From CALBPI01 sp045110335 (GTDB taxonomy: Bacteria; Pseudomonadota; Gammaproteobacteria; Steroidobacterales; Woeseiaceae): a DNA stretch of 64,000 bases. A program made the position numbers and the translations under genes. Of the stretch, positions 36,300 through 45,458 are shown one piece after another. Location of the stretch: assembly GCA_045110335.1 (NCBI GenBank), contig JBGCGB010000020.1, forward strand, positions 53,483-117,482. The letters are read 5' to 3'. Position 1 is the stretch's first letter. Every line of letters starts with the position of its first letter. Under the pieces are notes generated by a model. The model was not told the origin of the DNA. It was given only the letters and a program-made list of their open reading frames with translations, and did not search any database.

Positions 36300-36321
36300 G
36301 CATTGGAGCCGCGTGGGGCGT

Positions 36322-37152
36322 CTAGCGTTCGCTTGCTACCAGTTCGTCGATGACAGCCAGCAACTCTTGTTTGCCGCCAGCCATGATTTCATCGGTGATG
36401 TATTTGCCGTTTACAACGACCGCGGGAACACTTTGTATGTTGTATGCGCGACTCAGCGTCTTGGCTTGATTCATGCGCGTGTTCACCTCGAAAGAGTCCC
36501 ACGCTTTATCAAAGTCATCTTCACTGGCACCGAAACGTTTCGCGAGCTCGAATACCTGCTGCTTGCCGGTCATACGGGCACGATTCACATGTATCGCATC
36601 GAACACCGCCATGTGTGCCGCTTGCTTGTTCTCGATGGCGCCCATTCCGCCCAGCGCTTCGATGGTATAGAAAACCCGGGTGTGCTTCTCGGCTTGAGGC
36701 CATGCGACCGGAATCTTCAAGAACGCAACATCTTCCGGCAACTCGTCAGCCCAGTTGTTCAGAACGGGCTCCAGGTTGTAGCAATGATTGCATCCATACC
36801 AGAAGACTTCGGCGACTTCGATGTTGTCGCCGCTACCCACCGTCATTTTTGTTGGACGGAATCGCTGGAAATGCTTTCCTTCAGTAAAGCGGGTGGCTTC
36901 TGCGGGCTGCGTATTTTGAGCCATCCGTAGTGAACCTTCCTTGGCAACGGCGGCCTCGTCGAAGCTGCCATCAGACTCTTCGACAGCGCTGAGCGCCGGT
37001 GCGGCCTCTTCTACTGTCGTTTCTGCGGCAGTAGCGGCCTGTTCAACGGTTTCTTCAGCGACCGGCGCCTCAGCAACCGGCGCTTCGGTCTTGCCGCAGG
37101 CAATTAAGAACGTCAGCAAGAAGATAAGCGTTAACGATTTTAGAAAGTTCAT
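36322..37152 (-). CDS. dsbA: DsbA-type thiol:disulfide oxidoreductase, lipoprotein form
   Basis: The protein has 276 residues. A lipobox (LLTFLIACGK) indicates membrane anchoring, unlike the usual soluble DsbA. Residues ~20-85 form an Ala/Glu/Val-rich acidic linker, then a DsbA thioredoxin fold with EVFWYGCNHCYNLEP. The active site is CNHC in place of the usual CPHC; the cis-proline loop (SVPAVVVNGKYI) is present. It lies beside cytochrome c4 and near engB and polA, as in many Gammaproteobacteria. It oxidises cysteines of exported proteins; the changed motif may alter its redox potential. Confidence 0.92.
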   Translation of the reverse strand: MNFLKSLTLIFLLTFLIACGKTEAPVAEAPVAEETVEQAATAAETTVEEAAPALSAVEESDGSFDEAAVAKEGSLRMAQNTQPAEATRFTEGKHFQRFRPTKMTVGSGDNIEVAEVFWYGCNHCYNLEPVLNNWADELPEDVAFLKIPVAWPQAEKHTRVFYTIEALGGMGAIENKQAAHMAVFDAIHVNRARMTGKQQVFELAKRFGASEDDFDKAWDSFEVNTRMNQAKTLSRAYNIQSVPAVVVNGKYITDEIMAGGKQELLAVIDELVASER

Positions 37153-37175
37153 CGTGGACTGTCCCTTTTGGAAAT

Positions 37176-37874
37176 TTACTTGAGGCCTTGCAGATAGGAT
37201 GCAAGCGCATCAATCTCTGCAGGCTCCAGTTTGATAGCGATCGTTGTCATCAGGTTTTGGTTTGTATTGTTGCTACGCTTGTCATCGTCCGCCGCATACT
37301 CGCGGAGACTTGAAGCAATATAGGTCGCATGCTGGCCACTGACATCTGGGTAAGGTACGCCCGGGTTGCCGGATCCGGTTGGGCCGTGACACGCGATGCA
37401 GGCAGGAATGCCGCGCTCGTTGTCACCGCCTTGATACAAGCGTTTCGCGACCGACACGGAGTCGGCATTGGCGACCTCGCGATTGACTGGCGTCTGCGCG
37501 CTGTAATAAGCGGCAAGGTCAGCCATATCTTCTTCCGAAAGTGCCATTGCCTGCGCACTCATCAAAATGTTGTTTCGTTCGCCTGCTTTGAACGCATTGA
37601 GTTGGTCGACAATGTACTTGGAGTGCTGACCGGCTAACGAAGGCCATTGGGGGTTTAGGCTGTTGCCGTCGCCGCCGTGGCAAGCGGCACAAACCGTTGA
37701 CTTGGTTTTGCCAGCATCGGCATCACCGGCAACCAGATTGTCGGCATTAGAAACACCGGCCATGCTCATCATGACGAGTCCGAAGATCGCGAGCAGCCCG
37801 TTCGGGCGAGGCAATTGATTACTTGAGTCGCGACTAGACATTTGTTGGTCTGCATCCATACCGTTCATTCCCAT
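37176..37874 (-). CDS. diheme cytochrome c4
   Basis: This product of about 232 residues starts at 37874, with AGGA upstream; the longer frame covers the promoter region. A hydrophobic export segment (about 25-45) precedes two c-type domains with CAACH and CIACH heme sites and methionines in ILMSAQAM and NLMTTIA as probable sixth ligands. Cytochrome c4 carries electrons to terminal oxidases in the periplasm. It is 23 bases upstream of dsbA on the same strand, matching the usual gammaproteobacterial order. Confidence 0.92.
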   Translation of the reverse strand: MGMNGMDADQQMSSRDSSNQLPRPNGLLAIFGLVMMSMAGVSNADNLVAGDADAGKTKSTVCAACHGGDGNSLNPQWPSLAGQHSKYIVDQLNAFKAGERNNILMSAQAMALSEEDMADLAAYYSAQTPVNREVANADSVSVAKRLYQGGDNERGIPACIACHGPTGSGNPGVPYPDVSGQHATYIASSLREYAADDDKRSNNTNQNLMTTIAIKLEPAEIDALASYLQGLK

Positions 37875-38114
37875 TTGACCATTCCTCAGTAAGTCTGTTC
37901 CCGAAATGACTCGGGAAATGTATTTGAATTCTGTTTTGGCGAAGCACCGCTCTGAGAGCGTCGTTATTATAGCGGCCAAGCCGGCGATCCATTGATGCGC
38001 AGGCAAGCCCACTATCGAACCTAAAATCAACGATTTGCGTGCTACACTTATCTAGCCCGCCAGTATACACCAATCCTCCCAATTTTCTGCCGATCAGGCC
38101 TAGTTGTCCCGATA

Positions 38115-38699
38115 ATGTCTCAGTTTCAGAATGCATCTTTTTTGACAAGTGCCAATCGCTACGATCAGTTTGTACCCGATGAGGGTGTAGAACTGGCTTT
38201 CGCCGGTCGTTCAAACGCGGGAAAATCGAGCGCGCTCAACACCATCGTGAACCGAAAACAGTTCGCCAGAATATCGAAGACGCCGGGTCGTACCCAGCTG
38301 GTCAATTTCTTCGATTTGGGCGGAAACCGGCGACTCGTGGATCTACCCGGTTACGGCTACGCGAAAGTCTCACCAAAGATGCGAGCCCATTGGAAAACAT
38401 TGATGGAGAGTTACTTCAGCGAGAGGGACTCGCTGCGAGGTATGTTTCTTGTCGTTGATATTCGCCGTGGCATCGGTGCTTTTGATGAACAAATGCTGAC
38501 CTACGCCGAGAGCCTGGACGTGCGAACACATGTTTTGTTGACCAAAGGCGATAAGCTGAAGCGTGGACCGGCCAAAGCGCAGTTACTGAAAACCAAAAAG
38601 GAACTTGGTGACCGCGCTAGCGTCCAGTTGTTCTCATCGCTGTCACGCGATGGTGCACAGGACGCGCGGACAACACTGCTAAATCTACTAGACGAATAA
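38115..38699 (+). CDS. engB: ribosome biogenesis GTP-binding protein EngB/YsxC
   Basis: This 194-residue TrmE-Era-EngA-like GTPase has G1 (GRSNAGKSS), G2 region (TPGRTQLVN), G3 (DLPGYGYA) and G4 (LTKGDKL). It acts in assembly of the large ribosomal subunit and is usually essential. It is divergent from cytochrome c4 and convergent with polA, the conserved polA-engB arrangement. The predicted small RNA lies in the gap downstream. Confidence 0.95.
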   Translation: MSQFQNASFLTSANRYDQFVPDEGVELAFAGRSNAGKSSALNTIVNRKQFARISKTPGRTQLVNFFDLGGNRRLVDLPGYGYAKVSPKMRAHWKTLMESYFSERDSLRGMFLVVDIRRGIGAFDEQMLTYAESLDVRTHVLLTKGDKLKRGPAKAQLLKTKKELGDRASVQLFSSLSRDGAQDARTTLLNLLDE

Positions 38700-38706
38700 G
38701 CCGGTC

Positions 38707-38818
38707 AAAAAAAACCCCGTGGCGCCTTGGCGCCCCGGGGTAATGTTGCGACAAAGTCTTGGGGGAACCTTGCCGCCGATCCGCTCAGGGAGGGAAAGCG
38801 GACGAGTACTGTTGCACT
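38707..38818 (-). ncRNA. predicted Spot 42/ErsA-position small RNA with C-rich loops
   Basis: On the polA strand of the polA-engB gap, about 110 bases fold into three hairpins. The first is TCCGCT/AGCGGA with loop TTCCCTCCCTG, the second a 9-bp stem (two G-U pairs) with loop TTCCCCCAAGA, and the last is the terminator at 38714-38741 followed by eight U. The two C-rich loops are complementary to Shine-Dalgarno sequences, a hallmark of repressing small RNAs. Spot 42 (enterics) and ErsA (Pseudomonas) occupy this same genomic position. The 5' end is estimated from a promoter at 38826-38852. No open frame explains the conservation-style structure. Confidence 0.65.
38714..38741 (-). terminator. Rho-independent terminator of the small RNA/polA strand
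   Basis: ACCCCGTGGCGCC (38714-38726) pairs with 38729-38741 with one mismatch; the eight A at 38707-38714 read as U8 on the minus strand. The polarity shows it serves minus-strand transcription, not engB. Confidence 0.85.
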
Positions 38819-38825
38819 CATATCG

Positions 38826-38852
38826 TTAGAGTATGAAACTACCAGCGGGTTC
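38826..38852 (-). promoter_or_regulatory. sigma-E/AlgU-like promoter for the small RNA
   Basis: On the minus strand GAACCC (38852-38847), a 16-base spacer and TCTAA (38830-38826) match the extracytoplasmic sigma-E/AlgU pattern (GAACTT-N16/17-TCTGA). The predicted start is near 38818. ErsA of Pseudomonas is known to be AlgU-dependent. Confidence 0.45.
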
Positions 38853-38994
38853 CCGAGTTTCCTAGAAAAATGGAAAAAATTTGATCCTATTTTTTCTGGT
38901 TATCTTTTGATTTCAATTACTTAGATAGAGCAAGTGCCCAGTTTGGGTGATTAGCAAAGCTATTAAAAAGAGCTGCTTGGATGGTCCAAAATCG

Positions 38995-41691
38995 TTAGTG
39001 GGCTTCGTCCCAGTTTTCACCACATGCGGCTTCCACTTTTAAGGGAACATCGATCGTCATTGCGCGACTCATCCGGTCAACTACCTCAGCCTGGATCTCT
39101 GCGGCGATATTTTCACGGACTTCCAGGACGAGTTCATCATGTACTTGCATGATTACTCGAGCGTCAACGCCGCTCGTGTCGAGCCAATCCTGAATGTCGA
39201 TCATCGCCAGTTTGATGATATCGGCTGCGGTGCCCTGCATCGGTGCGTTGATGGCGCTTCGTTCTGCATATTGGCGGCGCTGGGCGTTTCGGGACTTGAT
39301 CTCCGGGAGGTACAACCGTCGGCCGGCGAGTGTTTCTACGTAGCCGCTAGCAACCGCACCCGTGCGTGTGCGCTCCATGTATTCATGAACGCCGGGATAG
39401 CGTTCAAAGTACCGGTCTACATATTGCTGTGCTTCATGCCGGCCGATGCCTAGCTGTTTTGCCAGGCCAAACGCCGACATCCCGTAGATCAAGCCGAAAT
39501 TGATCGCTTTGGCGCTGCGTCGCTGGTCACGTGTAACGTCATCGAGATGGGTTCCGAAGACTTCAGCCGCGGTGGCTTGGTGGACATCGGCATCTTCAGC
39601 AAACGCTCGCAGCAAATTTTCGTCACCAGAAAGATGCGCCATGATGCGCAACTCGATTTGCGAGTAATCGGCCGCCATCAGCGTGTAGCCGTCGGCGGGT
39701 ACGAAAGCCTGCCGAATTCGTCGACCCTCTTCTGTTCGGATCGGAATGTTCTGCAGGTTCGGGTCTGAAGAAGAGAGCCGGCCTGTCGCGGCAACCGCCT
39801 GATGATATGACGTGTGTATACGGCCATCAGCGGCAACCAGTGCCGGCAATTTATCGGTGTAAGTGCTCTTGAGTTTTGAAACGCTGCGATATTCAAGGAT
39901 CACACGCGGCAGATCGTAATCTCCTGCTAATTCGCTCAACACATCCTCCGCCGTCGATGGCGCACCTTTCGGTGTCTTGCGAATCACCGGTAGCCCTTGT
40001 TCTTCAAACAGGATTTCGGTGAGTTGTTTCGGTGAGCCCAGGTTAAATGCGCGGCCAGCGAGTTCATGCGCCGACGTCTCGAGGCGTTGCATCGTTTCGG
40101 CTAGCTCATGACTTTGTGTATGCAGTTGGTCTGAATCCAGACGAACGCCAAGTTCTTCCATTCTCAGAAGTACGGGCACCAATGGCTGCTCAATCGTTTT
40201 ATAGACCTTGTTGAGCGGCTCTACCTTTTTGAGCTCATCGTTGAGATGGGTGTGCAGCTGGAGCGTGATGTCGGCGTCTTCCGCGGCGTAGGGGGCTGCC
40301 TCTTCGAGGGCTACCTTGTCGAACGTGATTTGTTTGGCCCCCTTGCCGGCGATGTCCTCATAATGGACGGTCTCACGTCCGAGATAATGACGGGCCAGCG
40401 AGTCCATATCGTGACGACTTGCTGTCGAGTTCAACACGTAAGACTCAAGCATTGAGTCGAACCGCATGCCTTTCAGCGAGATGTCGTAGCGAGCAAAAAT
40501 GTGAGCGTCATACTTCAAGTGATGCCCGACTTTGGCGTGATCGTCATTTTCCAGATAGGGTTTCAGGATGTCTAAAATCTCATTGCGATCGAGTTGCTCT
40601 GGTGCATCGACATAAGAATGCGCCAACGGAATATACGCGGCTATGCCGGGTTCGATACAAAGGCTGATACCGACTAGCTCCGCACTCATATAGTCGAGAC
40701 TGGTGGTCTCGGTGTCGATGGCCACCAAGTCTGCCGCGATAATGGCTTTGTGCCAACGATCAAAAGATTCGCGATCCAAGACGACTTCATAGTCAGTCGC
40801 TGGACCCGGCTCGATGGCGGGGGCTGCGCTGTCATCGTCACTCGCGTCTTCCAGTTGGCGTAACAACGTGTTGAGTTCCCATCGCGAGTAGAGCGTGCGC
40901 AGTGCGTCTGAGTCCGGTGTACCGGCGACCAGCTCAACGGGCGTTTGATCGAGGTCAACATCCAGTTTGATCGTCGCCAGACGTCTGGACATATCCAATT
41001 GTTCAAGATTGTCTCGCAGGCTCTCGCCAACTTTGCCTTTGATGTCTTCAGCAGACGCGATGATCTGGTCAGCATCGGGATAGAGGCCTAACCATTTGGC
41101 AGCGGTTTTTGCGCCCACTTTCGGTACGCCGGGGATATTATCCGAGGCATCGCCAACGAGCGCCAGGTAATCGATGATTTGCTCCGGCCAAACATCAAAC
41201 TTTTCTTTAACGCCGTCCCGGTCCATCAGTGTGTTGTTCATCGTGTTGATGAGCGTCACCTGATCGGTGACGAGCTGTGCCATGTCTTTGTCGCCGGTGG
41301 AAACCAACGTCGCCAGGCCGGCCTCGCTTGCCTGCGTTGCGAGCGTGCCAATGACATCATCGGCCTCGACGCCTTTGACTTGAAGCAGCGGTAGGCCCAT
41401 GGCAGTGACGATATCGAGAATCGGCTGAATTTGCGATCTCAAGTCATCCGGCATGGGCGGGCGTTGAGCTTTGTAGTCAGGAAACATCTCGTCACGAAAA
41501 GTTTTGCCTGATGCATCGAAAACGACACCGATGTAGTCGGGTGACTCATCGCGAATCAGCTTGTTTAGCATGTTCAATACGCCATGAATGGCGCCGGTCG
41601 GCTCGCCGCTGCTATTGGTCAGCGGTGGCAACGCATGGAACGCACGGAACAAATAGGATGAGCCATCAACCAGTACGAGTTTCTTCGTCAT
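38995..41691 (-). CDS. polA: DNA polymerase I
   Basis: The product is about 898 residues from the ATG at 41691; the in-frame extension to 41787 lies over lptM. The 5' nuclease domain (VLVDGSSYLFRAFHALPP), an intact 3'-5' exonuclease motif (VAIDTETTSLD) and the polymerase motifs A (DYSQIELRI), B (RRSAKAINFGLIYG) and C (QVHDELVLEV) are all present. It fills gaps and removes primers. The start lies inside lptM (26-base overlap), so translation is probably coupled. Confidence 0.97.
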   Translation of the reverse strand: MTKKLVLVDGSSYLFRAFHALPPLTNSSGEPTGAIHGVLNMLNKLIRDESPDYIGVVFDASGKTFRDEMFPDYKAQRPPMPDDLRSQIQPILDIVTAMGLPLLQVKGVEADDVIGTLATQASEAGLATLVSTGDKDMAQLVTDQVTLINTMNNTLMDRDGVKEKFDVWPEQIIDYLALVGDASDNIPGVPKVGAKTAAKWLGLYPDADQIIASAEDIKGKVGESLRDNLEQLDMSRRLATIKLDVDLDQTPVELVAGTPDSDALRTLYSRWELNTLLRQLEDASDDDSAAPAIEPGPATDYEVVLDRESFDRWHKAIIAADLVAIDTETTSLDYMSAELVGISLCIEPGIAAYIPLAHSYVDAPEQLDRNEILDILKPYLENDDHAKVGHHLKYDAHIFARYDISLKGMRFDSMLESYVLNSTASRHDMDSLARHYLGRETVHYEDIAGKGAKQITFDKVALEEAAPYAAEDADITLQLHTHLNDELKKVEPLNKVYKTIEQPLVPVLLRMEELGVRLDSDQLHTQSHELAETMQRLETSAHELAGRAFNLGSPKQLTEILFEEQGLPVIRKTPKGAPSTAEDVLSELAGDYDLPRVILEYRSVSKLKSTYTDKLPALVAADGRIHTSYHQAVAATGRLSSSDPNLQNIPIRTEEGRRIRQAFVPADGYTLMAADYSQIELRIMAHLSGDENLLRAFAEDADVHQATAAEVFGTHLDDVTRDQRRSAKAINFGLIYGMSAFGLAKQLGIGRHEAQQYVDRYFERYPGVHEYMERTRTGAVASGYVETLAGRRLYLPEIKSRNAQRRQYAERSAINAPMQGTAADIIKLAMIDIQDWLDTSGVDARVIMQVHDELVLEVRENIAAEIQAEVVDRMSRAMTIDVPLKVEAACGENWDEAH

Positions 41692-41830
41692 TCTCTTCAC
41701 TTTCTTCGGTTGGGGTTGCTGTGTCTGGGACCGTTGTTGTTGGCGCTTCTGGTGGCAAGAAAAGATCGCCACTTTGTCCGCAGCCACTAAAGAGTAGGCA
41801 AGCTAGCAAACTGAACATGCGAATTTTCAT
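41666..41830 (-). CDS. lptM: LptM-like LPS-assembly lipoprotein
   Basis: This is a 54-residue frame with a lipobox (LLFSGCGQSG) and the LptM landmark CGQSGDLFLPPE just after the lipidated Cys; the tail is Thr/Pro and acid-rich. In E. coli LptM (YifL) helps LptD form native disulfides. Its start overlaps the stop of the thioesterase gene (ATGA), and its last 26 bases overlap the start of polA. In many relatives it precedes lysA; here it is tied to polA. Length and motif make the call good despite the size. Confidence 0.82.
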   Translation of the reverse strand: MKIRMFSLLACLLFSGCGQSGDLFLPPEAPTTTVPDTATPTEESEENDEETRTG

Positions 41831-42261
41831 GCGGCCTCCGCATCAATGATCGCCATCGTGAGTCTGGAGATACAGCTGAGCTTGCCGCGTTCATCAACTT
41901 GCTCAATTTTCCAAACATGTGTACGCCGACCGAGATGAGCCGGTGTTGCTGTCGCCTTTACACGTCCGCCGGAAACAGCACGAATATGGTTGGCATTAAT
42001 GTCGAGACCAACGACCCGATAGCGGCGCATATCGACGACAAATGCCGATGCAATGCTGCCGATAGTTTCGGCTAGGACGACAGAGGCGCCGCCGTGCAAA
42101 ATGCCATAAGGCTGACGCGTGCGCTCATCGACAGGCATGCTAGCGGAAATACTGTCTTCGGTGACATCAACGACTTTAATGTCGAGCAGGCTGACCAAAG
42201 TGTCATTGCCGGATGCATTTAGTGCATCGAGCGATGGCAGCGTTTCGTTGTACCAAATCAT
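41827..42261 (-). CDS. hotdog-fold thioesterase (MenI/YdiI type)
   Basis: This 144-residue PaaI/EntH-like protein has the conserved PYGILHGGASVVLAETIGS helix with the catalytic Glu in the LAE position, and VGLDINANHIRAV. The closest described members hydrolyse aryl- or 1,4-dihydroxy-2-naphthoyl-CoA. It follows argH by 61 bases on the same strand and overlaps lptM by four bases. Its role in arginine synthesis is not indicated; it more likely belongs with the lptM-polA unit. Confidence 0.9.
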   Translation of the reverse strand: MIWYNETLPSLDALNASGNDTLVSLLDIKVVDVTEDSISASMPVDERTRQPYGILHGGASVVLAETIGSIASAFVVDMRRYRVVGLDINANHIRAVSGGRVKATATPAHLGRRTHVWKIEQVDERGKLSCISRLTMAIIDAEAA

Positions 42262-42322
42262 TGTCTGTTCCCACCGTTACTTGATCCGGCACTATACCGG
42301 TTCAGCGGTGTGTCGTGCAGTC

Positions 42323-43509
<1,187 letters not shown>

Positions 43510-43513
<4 letters not shown>

Positions 43514-44442
43514 GAATCCTGATCACTCTGTTGTTCTGCCGGCGTTAGCGCATCAATGCTGTTGACCACTAGCGTGCCGGTCCCTTCATTCGTGAACACT
43601 TCGAGCAACAAGCTGTCTTGCAATGCATGAGAAATGATGTGCACGCGCTTGACGCCATGTTGCAGGGCGAAGTCGATGGCTGCTGCTTTCGGTAGCATGC
43701 CGTCCGCCAACGTGCCGTTTTTCTTCAAGGCTTCGAGTCCCTTGCGGTCGATGTAGCTGACTAGTGATCTTGGGTCGTTGATGTCTTCCAGAATGCCTGC
43801 TGCGCCGGTTGCCAATATCAACTTCTCGGCGTCGAGCTCGGCGGCAATAGCTGCCGCGACCGTGTCTGCATTAATATTTAGCAGCTCGCCATCTTCATCG
43901 GCCGAGAGTGGGCTTATGACAGGCATCAACCCATTGTCCAATTGCTTGCGAACAATGTCTGCATCGACGGAGTCGATATCGCCAACAAAACCGTAGTCTA
44001 CTTCTCCGTTCCCGGTATCCACCGGCGGGCGGCGATGCGCTCGAATCAAACCTGCATCGACACCACTGATACCGACCGCAGGAATGTCCAAATCGCGGCA
44101 AGCAGCTAGAATGCGCGTATTGATTTGCCCATTCAAAACCATCGCTGACACATTCAGCGATTCGGCGTTGGTGACGCGTCGGCCTTCTATGAACTCACTG
44201 CTTACGCCCAGCGCTTTAGCGAGCTCGGTGGACTGCGGGCCGCCTCCGTGAACCAGTACGATACGAATGCCGACTTGATGCAAGATACCGACTTGAGTCA
44301 TCAACTGTCGCGTCGAATCGGCATCGGCAAAGACTTCGCCGCCTGCCTTGAGCACGAATACTTTTCGTTTGAACAGTCGAATGTAAGGCGCGGCATGTTT
44401 CAGTGCAGAAACAACAATCGCCCTTTCATTGTGGTTCTTCAT
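43510..44442 (-). CDS. argB: acetylglutamate kinase
   Basis: This 310-residue amino acid kinase has VFVLKAGGEVF, VLVHGGGPQS and VLNGQINTRILA, with the nucleotide segment ILATGAAGILEDI. It begins ALKHAAPYIRLFKRK, as in the NAGK domain of fused synthase/kinase proteins of Xanthomonas, but the C-terminus ends after ~295 residues with no acetyltransferase (GNAT) domain. The kinase therefore cannot supply its own acetylglutamate. It overlaps the carbamoyltransferase gene by four bases upstream and argH downstream. Confidence 0.94.
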
Positions 44443-45446
44443 ACGCCGGCTCCCATCATTTGATACAGCACAGCCATTTGCGCCAGCATTCGGTTCTTGG
44501 CTTGTGGAATAACAACGCTACGTGGCCCGTCAAGAATTTCATCAGCGACAACAACGCCACGTCGTACTGGTAGACAATGCATAAATCGCGCGTCCCGTTG
44601 TGTGTTGTTAAACCATTGCTCATCCACACACCAGTCGGTGAGGTCAGCACGGGCTTGCTGATCACCCAGCGTGTCTCCGTAATGTGCCGTCGACGACCAA
44701 CTCTTGGCATAAATGACATGCGCGTCTTCGAGCGCGGCTTTACGGTCATTCGTTTCGGTAACGCTGCCGCCGTTAGCCGCTGCCGCATCGCGGGCTTGTT
44801 GCATGATCGGGTCCGGTAATGCGAAACCATCGGGTCGCAGGACGGTTACATCCATACCGCGCATCGCTGCCATGTGTAATGTGCTTGATGGAACCGCCAG
44901 TGGCAGCGCTTTGGGATGCCAGGCCCAACTTAAGACAAATTTTCCGCCGTTCGCGGGCATAGAAAGATCGTTCAGTGTCTTCCAATCGGCCAGACTTTGG
45001 CAAGGATGGCTCATCGCCGATTCCATATTGATCCATGGCGTATCAATTAGGTCGGTTAACTCGGTAAAGGCACGTTCCGCGATGTCGTTCTCGAGATTCT
45101 TGCGTTCAGCGAAGGCGCGAATACCGATCGCATCGCCATACGAGGCAATGACCGGAACGGCTTCCCGAATATGCTCCGCGGCACTGCCATCCATCACGAT
45201 GCCGTGTCGTGACTCAAGGCCATGAATCGACATATCGGGTGAGATCACAAATGCACCGCCACCCAGTCGCGTCATCGCGGCCTGAAAAGAGGCGAGCGTA
45301 CGTAACGATGGACTTAGGAAGAGTAATGACAATACTTTGCCCGCTAAAGCTTGCGGTTCCGGGTGATGTTCCAGTCTAGTCGCCAGATCAACCAGCGCAT
45401 TGATGGTCTCGGTGCTGAACTCTGACAGGTGATTAAATTTTTGCAT
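44439..45446 (-). CDS. N-acyl-L-ornithine carbamoyltransferase (ArgF')
   Basis: This 335-residue carbamoyltransferase is not a standard ornithine enzyme. The carbamoyl phosphate site reads SPSLRTLAS rather than STRTR, and HPCQSLADW, WAWHPKALPLAVPSS and FMHCLPVRR match the acetyl-/succinyl-ornithine group (AOTCase of Xanthomonas, SOTCase of Bacteroides). The specificity position in DGSAAEH is Ala, where Glu marks AOTCase and Pro marks SOTCase, so the acyl group is open. It would give acyl-citrulline, which needs a later deacylation; no argE is in the window. Confidence 0.9.
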   Translation of the reverse strand: MQKFNHLSEFSTETINALVDLATRLEHHPEPQALAGKVLSLLFLSPSLRTLASFQAAMTRLGGGAFVISPDMSIHGLESRHGIVMDGSAAEHIREAVPVIASYGDAIGIRAFAERKNLENDIAERAFTELTDLIDTPWINMESAMSHPCQSLADWKTLNDLSMPANGGKFVLSWAWHPKALPLAVPSSTLHMAAMRGMDVTVLRPDGFALPDPIMQQARDAAAANGGSVTETNDRKAALEDAHVIYAKSWSSTAHYGDTLGDQQARADLTDWCVDEQWFNNTQRDARFMHCLPVRRGVVVADEILDGPRSVVIPQAKNRMLAQMAVLYQMMGAGV

Positions 45447-45458
45447 GGGTGTTCTGCT

